From the NCBI GenBank assembly GCA_937870635.1, contig CALMZP010000053.1:1-64000 (forward strand): 64,000 bases of DNA, written 5' to 3'. Each line of letters begins with the position of its first letter. Position 1 is the first letter of the stretch. The position numbers and the translations under genes were made by a program. Shown one piece after another: positions 14,096-22,578 of the stretch. This DNA is from an uncultured Acidobacteriota bacterium. Its GTDB lineage: Bacteria; Acidobacteriota; Thermoanaerobaculia; Gp7-AA8. The notes below the pieces were generated by a model. It saw only the letters and a program-made list of their open reading frames with translations, ran no database searches and had not been told where the DNA came from.

Positions 14096-15546
14096 CAGAC
14101 CTTCTTCTTCCTCCGGCGGACGCGGAGCGCAATGAGTGCCGCGATCAGCAGCAGCACCAGCACCGAGAGGACGGCCGTGCCGACGTAGGTGAGAGGAGGG
14201 CGGGCCACGACGAACATCAGAGCGCCCGGACGAAGGCGGGCCTTTGCCACACGGCGGATGTCCGAAGTCGTCACCGCCTGAAGCGCGGCCATGTCGTCGG
14301 GAAGCGGCTGGCCGAACGGAATGGTGAGGTAGAGGTCCTGATAGAAGTCCGCCAGCCGCGAGTTGTTCTCGAAGTAGCGGACTCGTGTGCCGAGAACGGC
14401 TTCGCGCGCGTCGGTCAGCTCTTCGGCGGTCAGGTCGCGGTCGATGACCTCCCGCGTCACCGATCCCATCAACCCCTTCACCTCGTCCTCGGCTCCTCGT
14501 TCACCTTCGGCGTATCCGAAGAGCGCACCGGCATCGAGCTCGTCGTAGGCTGCACATCCAACGCTGTAGGCGAGCGCGCGCTTGTACCGGATCTCTTCCT
14601 TGAGCCTGCGGTCGAGGTGACGGCAGATGAGACGCAAGGCATGGCGGTCCGGGTCGAGGCGTCCTCTTGTCCAGATGCCGTAACGCACATCAGTCATGTT
14701 GCCGACCGGAGGGTAAAAGCGCGTCCGCACCTCGTCCGTCACGCGGGGCTCTTTGTATGGGATGTAACTGGTGGGACCCTTCCGGCCCGGCGGCTTCGAT
14801 CCGAATCGCCTCGTCACCTCGGCGAGCGCCTCCACGGGGTCGACGTTGCCTACGATGATGATGGCCATGTTCTCCGGCGCGTAGTGTGCCGTGAAATGTG
14901 CGCGCGCCCGTTCTGCCGTGACGTGTTCGAGGTTGGCGATCACACGCTCAGGAATCTCGGCGTGCGGGAACGCGAGTGCGGCGGCCCGCAGCTCCGGCGG
15001 TTGAAAGAATCCCGTGAGGAAGACGCGCTCGATGAACCGCGGATACTTTCCGCCCTGCTCGGAATAGACGTCCTGGCGCGCCTGCCGGAGATGATCGTCC
15101 GTGAGCCGCGAGTGGAAGACGATGTCCTCGAGCCACTCCACGGCGAACGGGAGATGCACATCGCGGATGTTGACGTAGTAGTACGTGGCGCCGGTGGTTG
15201 TGATGCCGTTGCGTGAGCCGCCTCGCCGCTCGACCGCCCACTTCAGCTCTGATTCGGACTGGCGCTCGGTCCCCTTGAACAGCATGTGCTCGAGGAGATG
15301 CGAGAGGCCGCTGTCGAGCGGTTGTTCGTACCGGAAGCCGACCTTCGCGACGGCACGGACTTCGACGGCCTGCGTGTCGCGGCGCTGCTTGATCCAGACC
15401 TCGAGGCCGTTCGGGAGTTTGTGACGCTGAACGTCGAGCATCTCGTTTCGCGCTGGAGGGACGGCCGCGGAGGGGAGCGGCGCGGGCGAGGTCGCCCGCG
15501 CTCCACTGGGCATTGCCATCGCCAGGAGCAGCGCCAGAACGATCAC
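14095..15546 (-). CDS. M16-family (insulinase-like) zinc peptidase with C-terminal membrane anchor
   Basis: A 483-residue exported metallopeptidase. The inverted zinc motif HLLEH is at residues 83-87, with the distal glutamate expected in the SEQGGKYPRFIE region. The typical second lobe follows (RYKRALAYSVGCAAYDE and later). The protein has an N-terminal signal sequence and a C-terminal TM helix (about 458-478) ending in RVRRRKKKV, so it is probably anchored with the catalytic part in the periplasm. The GTG start overlaps the gltX stop as GTGA. The signal-peptide region (SGARATSPAP, residues 14-23) derives from a palindromic repeat. Substrate unknown; the location in an isoprenoid/gltX/pyrD operon gives no hint. 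Confidence 0.9.
   Translation of the reverse strand: MIVLALLLAMAMPSGARATSPAPLPSAAVPPARNEMLDVQRHKLPNGLEVWIKQRRDTQAVEVRAVAKVGFRYEQPLDSGLSHLLEHMLFKGTERQSESELKWAVERRGGSRNGITTTGATYYYVNIRDVHLPFAVEWLEDIVFHSRLTDDHLRQARQDVYSEQGGKYPRFIERVFLTGFFQPPELRAAALAFPHAEIPERVIANLEHVTAERARAHFTAHYAPENMAIIIVGNVDPVEALAEVTRRFGSKPPGRKGPTSYIPYKEPRVTDEVRTRFYPPVGNMTDVRYGIWTRGRLDPDRHALRLICRHLDRRLKEEIRYKRALAYSVGCAAYDELDAGALFGYAEGERGAEDEVKGLMGSVTREVIDRDLTAEELTDAREAVLGTRVRYFENNSRLADFYQDLYLTIPFGQPLPDDMAALQAVTTSDIRRVAKARLRPGALMFVVARPPLTYVGTAVLSVLVLLLIAALIALRVRRRKKKV
15482..15506. repeat. GCGGGCGAGGTCGCCCGC palindrome inside the M16 peptidase gene
   Basis: An exact core plus GCTCCACT tail, inside the signal-peptide/N-terminal region. 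On the coding strand it reads S-G-ARATSPA, the same frame and orientation as in pyrD and cpoB. Confidence 0.92.
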
Positions 15547-16940
15547 AGAAGCTTCTCGACCCTGGCCAGCGGCGAGAGAGCCGCCGGGTCCACCTCGCTG
15601 GCGTGCCGCAGCAGAGGAATGAGTTTCACGAGCTCGGGGCCATGCTCCGATCCCGTCATCGCCAGGCGGAGAGGCATGAACAGATTCTTGCCCTTCTGCC
15701 CCGTCGATGTCTTGAGGCGCTCCACCATCGCTTTGTAGCCCGCTTCGTCGCGCGGCGCGCCATTCGTGCGCAGATCGGCAGCAAGGGCTTCGGCAAAGGG
15801 CCGATCGATCTGCGGCGCCTCATAGCGTCGCACGAATGCGAGCGCACCCTCGAATTCGGTCAGCTTGTGGACACTGGTCTTCACGACGTCGATCCCCTGC
15901 TCGAGCCACGGCGCGTCGAAGAACTTCGCCACCATCGGGCGCAGCTCGGCTGCGCTCATCCGGTGGATGTACTGGCCGTTCAACCAGTCGAGCTTCTGCA
16001 CGTCGAACACGGCCGGCGCAGGATTGACGCGGTCGAGCGAGAACTTCGCCACCGCTTCCTCGCGCGTGAACACCTCCGCCCCGTCCGGCGAAGACCAGCC
16101 GAGGAGGGCGAGGTAGTTGAGCATTGCTTCGGGCAGATAGCCGTCGTCCGCGTACTGCGACACCGACGTCGCCCCGTGACGCTTCGAGAGCTTGCTGCGG
16201 TCGGAGCCGAGGATGAGAGATACGTGGGCGAACTCGGGGACCTGCCATTGCATCGCCCGGTAGATGAGAACCTGACGGTGAGTGTTCGTCAGATGCTCTT
16301 CGGCGCGGATGACATGGGTGATCTCCATCTCATGATCATCGATGACGACCGAGAAGTTGTAGGTCGGCAGACCATCCGACCGCACGACGATGAAGTCGCC
16401 GAGGGATTCCTTTTTCCACGTGACCTCACCTCGAATGAGGTCGTTGATCGTGACATCGCCATCTTCGGGAACGTGAAACCGGATTGCATGTGGAGCGCGG
16501 GCGACCTCGCCCGCGTCATCATCCCCTCTACGCGCCCGCCAGCATTTGAGATCGTAGTGCGGCGGACGCCCCTCCGCTTCCGCCGCTTTGCGCTTGGTCT
16601 CGAGCTCCTCTTCGGTGCAGAAGCAGCGATAGGCGACGCCGCTCGCGATCAGGTCGTGCGCGGCCTTGCGGTAAATGTCGACCCGTTCGGACTGCCGGTA
16701 GGGAGCATCGGGGCCGCCGACGTCGGGACCTTCGTCCCACTGGAGGCCGAGCCAGCGCAGGTCGTCGAGAACCATCTGCTCCGACTCGCGAGTGGATCGG
16801 GCCAGGTCGGTGTCTTCGACACGAATGATGAATCGGCCGCCGTGATGACGGGCGAACAGCCAGTTGAAGATTGCCGTGCGGGCGCCGCCCACGTGGAGAT
16901 GGCCGGTCGGTGACGGCGCGAAACGGACGCGCACGGTCAT
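15543..16940 (-). CDS. gltX: Glutamyl-tRNA synthetase
   Basis: A 465-residue class I aminoacyl-tRNA synthetase that charges tRNA-Glu. The HIGH-type signature is in FAPSPTGHLHVGGARTA, and KMSKS appears as SKLSKRHG. A Cys-containing YRCFCTEEELE segment precedes the insertion domain, followed by the C-terminal anticodon-binding helices. Residues about 141-151 (DDAGEVARAPH) come from an inserted palindromic repeat just before IRFHVPEDG. The ATG overlaps the ispF stop (ATGA). It may be a discriminating or non-discriminating GluRS; that is not decidable by eye. Confidence 0.97.
   Translation of the reverse strand: MTVRVRFAPSPTGHLHVGGARTAIFNWLFARHHGGRFIIRVEDTDLARSTRESEQMVLDDLRWLGLQWDEGPDVGGPDAPYRQSERVDIYRKAAHDLIASGVAYRCFCTEEELETKRKAAEAEGRPPHYDLKCWRARRGDDDAGEVARAPHAIRFHVPEDGDVTINDLIRGEVTWKKESLGDFIVVRSDGLPTYNFSVVIDDHEMEITHVIRAEEHLTNTHRQVLIYRAMQWQVPEFAHVSLILGSDRSKLSKRHGATSVSQYADDGYLPEAMLNYLALLGWSSPDGAEVFTREEAVAKFSLDRVNPAPAVFDVQKLDWLNGQYIHRMSAAELRPMVAKFFDAPWLEQGIDVVKTSVHKLTEFEGALAFVRRYEAPQIDRPFAEALAADLRTNGAPRDEAGYKAMVERLKTSTGQKGKNLFMPLRLAMTGSEHGPELVKLIPLLRHASEVDPAALSPLARVEKLL
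16490..16514. repeat. GCGGGCGACCTCGCCCGC palindrome, in frame inside gltX
   Basis: A GTGGAGC tail followed by the core, so relative to gltX it is in the opposite orientation to the pyrD/M16/cpoB copies. On the gltX strand it encodes AGEVARAPH. Confidence 0.9.
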
Positions 16941-17413
16941 GACACGGATAGGAGGACGACCGCCATTGCGCAGATCCCTTCCCCTCGCCCGATGAAACCG
17001 AGATGGTCGGTGGTCGTGGCCTTGACGTTGACGTGGCCGCGGGGGAGGTCGAGCATCTTCGCGATCGACGCGGCGATGGCCTCGCGGTGGGGCGCGATCC
17101 GCGGCTTCTCGGCGATGATCGTGATGTCGATGTTCTCGATGTCGAAATCGCGTTCCGTGAGGATGGACTTCGCCTCCCGGATGAAGCGGCTCGATTCGGC
17201 GTTGCGCCAGCGTTCGTCGTCGGAGGGAAAGTACTGGCCGATGTCGCCGGCGCCCGTTGCGCCGAGGAGTGCGTCGGTCAGCGCATGGAGGACGACGTCG
17301 GCGTCAGAGTGTCCGCGGAGGCCGCCCGTGTCGGAGATGCGGACCCCGCCGAGGACCAGCGGGCGGCTCTCGTCGAAAGGATGGACGTCGACTCCCTGTC
17401 CGATTCGCATCAT
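16937..17413 (-). CDS. ispF: 2-C-methyl-D-erythritol 2,4-cyclodiphosphate synthase
   Basis: A 158-residue MEP-pathway enzyme converting CDP-ME 2-phosphate to the cyclodiphosphate. Zinc ligands lie in GQGVDVHPF (D and H) and the substrate/metal loop in GHSDADVVLHALTDALLGA. It also has the family segments DIGQYFPSDD and KATTTDHLGFIGRGEGI. It overlaps ispD and gltX with ATGA junctions, so translation is probably coupled. Confidence 0.97.
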   Translation of the reverse strand: MMRIGQGVDVHPFDESRPLVLGGVRISDTGGLRGHSDADVVLHALTDALLGATGAGDIGQYFPSDDERWRNAESSRFIREAKSILTERDFDIENIDITIIAEKPRIAPHREAIAASIAKMLDLPRGHVNVKATTTDHLGFIGRGEGICAMAVVLLSVS

Positions 17414-18084
17414 GCTTCGCTCCAGCGCGCGTAGATAGTCTCGGCGAGAGCGAGATCATCCGGGCGCGTGATTTTGAAGTTGATCGTATCGCCGGGCACG
17501 ATTTTCACCTTCACGCCGTAGCGCGCCGCGAGTCCGGCTTCGTCAGTGGCGTCGTCTCCGCCGTCTTCCGCTTTCCGCAGCACATCGTCTAGCACTTCCC
17601 GGCGGAAGCATTGCGGCGTCTGCGCGGCGATGAGCGTGGTCCGGTCGAGCGTGAGGTCGAGAAAGCCGTCGCGCACGGTGTGAATGGTGTCCGCGACTTT
17701 CAGTCCCGGAAGCGCCGCTCCGCTTTCCGCGGCCGCATCAGCCACCGCGCGAAACGTGGCGTCGGCAAAGAACGGGCGGACCGCGTCGTGAATGGCGACG
17801 AGGTCGAACTCGTCCTGAGCTTCGCGGAACGCCCGGGTCACCGATTGCAGGCGCGTCGCCCCGCCCGACACGAACTGGACGCGGTCGAGCGCGGTCTGGC
17901 TGACGGCCGGAAGCAGTTGCTCGGAAACGGCCACGACGACGCGCACCACATCCTGATGAAAGAGGAACCGCTCGACGACGTGCTGCAGGAGCGGTTTTCC
18001 GGCGAGCGCCTGAAACTGCTTCGGAATGTCGCCACCGAAGCGCGACCCGGTACCGGCGGCGGGGATGATGACTAAGATCGGCAT
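17410..18084 (-). CDS. ispD: 2-C-methyl-D-erythritol 4-phosphate cytidylyltransferase
   Basis: A 224-residue nucleotidyltransferase of the MEP isoprenoid pathway. The N-terminal IIPAAGTGSRFGGDIPKQF holds the CTP-binding glycine loop and Lys; VAIHDAVRPF and AQTPQCFRR are family-conserved. It is the first gene of the ispD-ispF-gltX-M16-pyrD chain and is separated from frr by a heptamer inverted repeat. Confidence 0.97.
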   Translation of the reverse strand: MPILVIIPAAGTGSRFGGDIPKQFQALAGKPLLQHVVERFLFHQDVVRVVVAVSEQLLPAVSQTALDRVQFVSGGATRLQSVTRAFREAQDEFDLVAIHDAVRPFFADATFRAVADAAAESGAALPGLKVADTIHTVRDGFLDLTLDRTTLIAAQTPQCFRREVLDDVLRKAEDGGDDATDEAGLAARYGVKVKIVPGDTINFKITRPDDLALAETIYARWSEA

Positions 18085-18101
18085 CTGTACACGGGCGGGC
18101 T

Positions 18102-18180
18102 CGGTGCTTGGTGCTTGGTGCTTGGTGCTCGGTGCTGAGTCGTTCGCGTTTCAGCACTAAGCACTGAGCACCAAGCACCT
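18102..18180. repeat. Heptamer inverted repeat, GTGCTTG family (frr-ispD gap)
   Basis: Four to five tandem GTGCTTG/GTGCTCG/GTGCTGA units face reverse-complement CAGCACTAAGCACTGAGCAC units across a spacer of about 13 bp (GTCGTTCGCGTTT). The right arm ends 4 nt from the frr stop. Confidence 0.9.
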
Positions 18181-18184
18181 TTCC

Positions 18185-18742
18185 CTAAACGGCCATGATG
18201 TCGGTTTCTTTGTGCTTGAGGATCGTGCCGACTTCGTCGATGTGCTTGTCGGTCAGCTTCTGAATCTCGTCGAGCCCGCGCTTTTCGTCATCCTCGGAGA
18301 TCTCGTGTCCCTTGAGCATCTTCTTGAGACGCTCGTTGCCGTCGCGGCGGACCTGGCGGATGGCCGTGCGCGCCTCTTCGGCCACATGATGCGCGCGTTT
18401 GACGAGCTCCTTGCGGCGCTCTTCGGTGAGTTGCGGGATGGGGATGCGTACGACCTTGCCGTCATTCGCCGGATTCAGCCCGAGATCGGAGTTGCGGATG
18501 GCTTTCTCGATGGCCCCCACCATGGTCTTGTCCCATGGCTCGGCGACGATGAGCGACGGTTCCGGAACTTTGAGGCTGGCCACCTGCGCGAGCGGCGTCG
18601 GTGTTCCGTAGTACTCGATGACGATGCCGTCGAGCATGGCCGCGTTGGCGCGCCCCGTCCGGAGAGTCTTGAACTCGCGGTGCAGGGCTTCGATCGCACC
18701 GTGCATCCGATGCTGGATATCCCTGATGACGTCCTGGATCAT
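18185..18742 (-). CDS. frr: Ribosome recycling factor
   Basis: A 185-residue RRF that splits post-termination ribosomes together with EF-G. It has the family motifs LRTGRANAAMLDGIVIEYYG and the C-terminal helix bundle (ERRKELVKRAHHVAEEARTAIRQVRRD). It lies 9 bp after pyrH, giving the widespread rpsB-tsf-pyrH-frr order. Confidence 0.98.
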   Translation of the reverse strand: MIQDVIRDIQHRMHGAIEALHREFKTLRTGRANAAMLDGIVIEYYGTPTPLAQVASLKVPEPSLIVAEPWDKTMVGAIEKAIRNSDLGLNPANDGKVVRIPIPQLTEERRKELVKRAHHVAEEARTAIRQVRRDGNERLKKMLKGHEISEDDEKRGLDEIQKLTDKHIDEVGTILKHKETDIMAV

Positions 18743-18751
18743 TGAAGACCT

Positions 18752-19492
18752 CTATGCAGTCGCGTGCTGAGGCAACTCGTCGGTTACGATCGAGCCGACT
18801 TCTTCGCCAAGGAGCGCGCGCTTGATGTTTCCCTTTTCGCGAAGGGAGAAGATGTAGATCGGAATGTTGCTGTTGCGGGCCAGGTCGATCGCCGACGCAT
18901 CCATGACCTGGAGCCGCTCGGCCAGCACGCGTTGATAAGTCACGTGCGTGAGCCGGGTGGCGGTGGGATCCTTCGCAGGATCGGCGGTGTAGATGCCGTC
19001 GACCTTCGTCGCCTTGAAGATGATGTCGCACTTCAATTCGCTGGCGCGGAGCGCGGCGGCGGAATCGGTGGTGAAGAAGGGATTGCCCGTCCCCGCTGCG
19101 CAGATCACGACCCGTTTCTTTTCGAGGTGACGGATGGCGCGGCGGCGGATGAACGGCTCCGCCACTTCCGACATGGTGATGGCGGTGGTCACGCGCGTCT
19201 GCACGTTCCGTCGCTCGAGTGCATCCTGGAGGGCAATGGCGTTGATGACCGTGGCCAGCATGCCCATGTGATCGCCGGCGACGCGGTCAATGCCTTCGGT
19301 TGCGGCGGTGACCCCGCGGAAGATGTTCCCTCCCCCGATCACGATGGCGATCTGAACATCCATCTTCCCGACTTCGGCGATCTCATCGGCGATGCCGGCA
19401 AGGGTCTCGGCATCGATGCCGCTGCGGCGTCCTCCCATGAGCGCCTCACCCGAGAGCTTGAGGAGGATTCGTTTGTACTTGGATTCGGCCAT
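18752..19492 (-). CDS. pyrH: UMP kinase
   Basis: A 246-residue amino-acid-kinase-fold enzyme that phosphorylates UMP to UDP. It has RILLKLSGEALMG, the VIGGGNIFRG loop, AGTGNPFFTTDSAAALRA and TKVDGIYTADPAKDP. It lies between tsf and frr in the conserved order. Confidence 0.98.
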   Translation of the reverse strand: MAESKYKRILLKLSGEALMGGRRSGIDAETLAGIADEIAEVGKMDVQIAIVIGGGNIFRGVTAATEGIDRVAGDHMGMLATVINAIALQDALERRNVQTRVTTAITMSEVAEPFIRRRAIRHLEKKRVVICAAGTGNPFFTTDSAAALRASELKCDIIFKATKVDGIYTADPAKDPTATRLTHVTYQRVLAERLQVMDASAIDLARNSNIPIYIFSLREKGNIKRALLGEEVGSIVTDELPQHATA

Positions 19493-19514
19493 TGCGAGGG
19501 GGAGTTATACCAGA

Positions 19515-19599
19515 GTGGAGCGCGGGCGACCTCGCCCGCGACGAATGCCGTTCGGTCGCGAGGAAAAAGGAACGCGGGCGGGGTCGCCCGCGCTCCACT
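19515..19599. repeat. Opposed pair of GCGGGCG palindromes between tsf and pyrH
   Basis: The left copy (19515-19540) carries the GTGGAGC tail outward. The right copy (19573-19599, core GCGGGCGGGGTCGCCCGC) carries GCTCCACT outward. The two are mirror images about a 32-bp spacer, so together they can fold into one long cruciform. This may be the intact form of the element; single copies elsewhere may be halves. Confidence 0.88.
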
Positions 19600-19607
19600 G
19601 AGTTCGC

Positions 19608-20528
19608 TTACTTCAAGAACGAAGCGACTTCGGCCGCGAAATCCTCGGGACCCTTCTTCTCGATCCCCTCACCCAGCTTGAAGCGGGTGAAGCGGGTGAT
19701 CACGTACGTGCAGCCGGCTTCCTTCGCCTGCTTGGCGAGGTGCTGGGCGACAGTCGACTTGTCGTCGCGGATGTACGGCTGCTCGAGGAGGCAGGCTTCG
19801 CCGTAGAACTTCTCCATCTTGCCGGACACCATCTTCTCGACGATGTTCTCGGGCTTGCCGGACTTGATCGCGGCGTCGCGGGCGATCTCGCGCTCGGTTT
19901 CGAGGTCCTTCTCGGTCACGTCTTCGCGGCGGAGGAACCGCGGCTCGGCTGCAGCGATGTGCATCGCCACGTCCTTCGCCACTTCGGTGAGGTTGGCTCC
20001 CTTCGTCCCGCCTTGCGCGACGACTTCCACCATCACGCCGATCTTGCCGCCGCCGTGGATGTACGTTCCGATCGCGGAATTGGCCGGGGCGTCGTACTTC
20101 GCGAAGCGGCGGATGGAGATGTTCTCCTTGATCGAGCCGATCATCTCGGCCACTTTCTGGCCGACGGTGTCCGCGCCCGGCCACTGATCGGCGAGCAGCT
20201 GCTCGACGGACGTGGCGCTGCTGCCGGCGATCACTTTCGCGACGTCTTCGGCGAACTTGCGGAAGTTCTCATTGCGGCCGACGAAGTCGGTCTCGCAATT
20301 CACTTCGACGAGCACGCCGGTGTTGCCGCTGACGTAGGACTGAACCGTGCCTTCGGCGGTGACGCGGCCGGCCTTCTTGCTGGCGGCGGCGAGCCCCTTC
20401 TTCCGAAGGATCTTCGTCGCCTCTTCCATGTTTCCATTGGCCTCGGTCAGCGCGGCTTTGACGTCCATCATGCCCGCGCCGGTCTGCTCGCGCAGTTCCT
20501 TGACCATTGATGCACTGATTGCTGTCAT
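19608..20528 (-). CDS. tsf: Elongation factor Ts
   Basis: A 306-residue nucleotide-exchange factor for EF-Tu. The N-terminal UBA-like segment VKELREQTGAGMMDVKAALTE and the NCETDFVGRNENF core are diagnostic; the coiled-coil region and C-terminal module follow. It lies downstream of rpsB after a strong hairpin. Confidence 0.97.
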   Translation of the reverse strand: MTAISASMVKELREQTGAGMMDVKAALTEANGNMEEATKILRKKGLAAASKKAGRVTAEGTVQSYVSGNTGVLVEVNCETDFVGRNENFRKFAEDVAKVIAGSSATSVEQLLADQWPGADTVGQKVAEMIGSIKENISIRRFAKYDAPANSAIGTYIHGGGKIGVMVEVVAQGGTKGANLTEVAKDVAMHIAAAEPRFLRREDVTEKDLETEREIARDAAIKSGKPENIVEKMVSGKMEKFYGEACLLEQPYIRDDKSTVAQHLAKQAKEAGCTYVITRFTRFKLGEGIEKKGPEDFAAEVASFLK

Positions 20529-20557
20529 GGGTGTTTGCTCCTCTAAGGGGCTCTGAA

Positions 20558-20582
20558 CGGCGCGCGGGTTTACCGCGCGCCG
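20558..20582 (-). promoter_or_regulatory. Strong hairpin between rpsB and tsf
   Basis: A perfect 10-bp stem (CGGCGCGCGG / CCGCGCGCCG) with a 5-nt loop, 24 nt after the rpsB stop. No T-run follows on the minus strand, so it may be an attenuator, an RNase site or a 3' stabiliser that uncouples rpsB from tsf levels. Confidence 0.45.
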
Positions 20583-20606
20583 CAGATTGTCGGCAGGAAA
20601 AACGAA

Positions 20607-21389
<783 letters not shown>

Positions 21390-21410
21390 GTAACCCTCCT
21401 TCGTGTAATG

Positions 21411-21435
21411 AAAATTGGGAATTGAGAATTGAAAA
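21411..21435. repeat. Single-arm heptamer repeat, GAGAATT family (upstream of rpsB)
   Basis: AAAATTGGGAATTGAGAATT: about three 7-bp units with no opposing arm. It lies between the rpsI terminator and the rpsB ribosome-binding site, so it would be part of the rpsB 5' leader. Confidence 0.7.
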
Positions 21436-21443
21436 CCTGACTC

Positions 21444-21478
21444 AAACAAAAAGCAGGAGCGACGGATCGCTCCTGCTT
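21444..21478 (-). terminator. Rho-independent terminator after rpsI
   Basis: A perfect 12-bp stem AAGCAGGAGCGA / TCGCTCCTGCTT with a 4-nt loop, followed on the minus strand by TTTGTTTGAG. It is placed 34 nt after the rpsI stop and upstream of rpsB. Confidence 0.8.
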
Positions 21479-21512
21479 CAATTTACGACCATGAGAAAAA
21501 CGGGAACATGGA

Positions 21513-21905
21513 TCAGCGCTTCGAGAACTGGAAGCGGGCGCGGGCGCCCTTCTGTCCGTACTTCTTGCGCTCCTTCATGCGCGGATCGCGCGTGAGGAGG
21601 CCGGCCTTCTTGAGGCGCTTGCGGAGCTCCATGTTGTAAATCTGAAGCGCGCGGGAGATGCCGTGGCGGATGGCGCCCGCCTGACCGCTCGGACCGCCGC
21701 CGTCCACCGTCACGACGATGTCGAACTTGTCGACCGTCTCCGTGAGCGAGAGCGGCTGCTTGATGATCATCTTCAGCACTTCGTTGGCGAAGTAATCGTC
21801 CAGGCTGCGGCGGTTGACCGTGATCTGGCCGCTGCCCGGGCGGATGTGCACACGAGCCGTGGACGTCTTCCGTCTGCCCGTTCCGTAATATTCAACCAAA
21901 GCCAA
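21513..21905 (-). CDS. rpsI: 30S ribosomal protein S9
   Basis: 130 residues from TTG at 21905: (M)[20 protein letters not shown], with AGGAGG 7 nt upstream deciding the start. It has [19 protein letters not shown] and ends [11 protein letters not shown]-like ([11 protein letters not shown]), the tail that reaches the P-site tRNA. It follows rplM by 17 bp. Confidence 0.97.
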   Translation of the reverse strand: MALVEYYGTGRRKTSTARVHIRPGSGQITVNRRSLDDYFANEVLKMIIKQPLSLTETVDKFDIVVTVDGGGPSGQAGAIRHGISRALQIYNMELRKRLKKAGLLTRDPRMKERKKYGQKGARARFQFSKR

Positions 21906-21922
21906 GGGATATCCTCCTGTGA

Positions 21923-22357
21923 TTACTCGCCGACCTTGAAGGTCTCGGGCTTCTGAGCCGTATGCGGGTGCTGCGTTCCGCGGTAAACCTTCAGCTTCTT
22001 CAGCATCTTCCTGCCGAGCTTGTTCTTCGGCAGCATGCCCCACACCGCTTCCTCGATCATCGTCTCGGGCTTCTCGGCGCGAACGAAACGCGCAGCCTTC
22101 GACTTGAGCCCGCCCGGATAGAGAGAGTGATGACGGTAGATCTTCTCCTCCTCCTTCTTACCGGTGAGGACGATCTTCTCGGCGTTGATCACGATCACGT
22201 GATCGCCCGTGTCGAGAAACGGCGTGTAGGTCGGCTTGGTCTTGCCGGAGATGATCCGGGCGATCTGGGTCGAGAGGCGGCCGAGGACCTGCCCCTCCGC
22301 GTCGATGATGAACCAACGCGGCTCGATGTCGCCCTGTTTGGGGAAATACGTACGCAT
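21923..22357 (-). CDS. rplM: 50S ribosomal protein L13
   Basis: A 144-residue early-assembly 50S protein with [42 protein letters not shown] and the [17 protein letters not shown] motif. It is the first gene of rplM-rpsI. Confidence 0.97.
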   Translation of the reverse strand: MRTYFPKQGDIEPRWFIIDAEGQVLGRLSTQIARIISGKTKPTYTPFLDTGDHVIVINAEKIVLTGKKEEEKIYRHHSLYPGGLKSKAARFVRAEKPETMIEEAVWGMLPKNKLGRKMLKKLKVYRGTQHPHTAQKPETFKVGE

Positions 22358-22454
22358 GACTCTCCCTGAAACTTAGTGAACTGGACCGGAAAAACCGCAG
22401 CACCTGGTGTGAACAGCCGCGCGCCGCAAGTCCTTCAAATCAAAGACAACTACA

Positions 22455-22477
22455 CACCTTTCCCGAGGAAAGGGGTG
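22455..22477 (-). promoter_or_regulatory. Hairpin in the rplM 5' leader
   Basis: CACC-CTTTCC / GGAAAG-GTG pairs around a 3-nt loop (CGA region) with a small bulge, about 100 nt upstream of rplM and just after a promoter-like sequence. L13 leaders with autogenous control are known in other bacteria; no sequence match to those was verified. Confidence 0.35.
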
Positions 22478-22480
22478 AAA

Positions 22481-22509
22481 CGGTAACACTGCCGAACAAA
22501 GGGTGTCAA
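22481..22509 (-). promoter_or_regulatory. Candidate promoter for rplM-rpsI
   Basis: On the minus strand a perfect TTGACA (-35) stands 17 bp from TTACCG (-10, weak). It lies about 125 bp upstream of the rplM ATG. Confidence 0.45.
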
Positions 22510-22550
22510 GGCATTCATTCCCTGACCCCTTCTATTGGAAAGGTTTAAAC

Positions 22551-22575
22551 GCGGGCGAGGTCGCCCGCGCTCCAC
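22551..22575. repeat. GCGGGCGAGGTCGCCCGC palindrome (intergenic, rplM to CHRD gene)
   Basis: An exact core with GCTCCAC tail, ending 4 nt before the CHRD gene stop. Single copy. Confidence 0.9.
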
Positions 22576-22578
22576 CCG

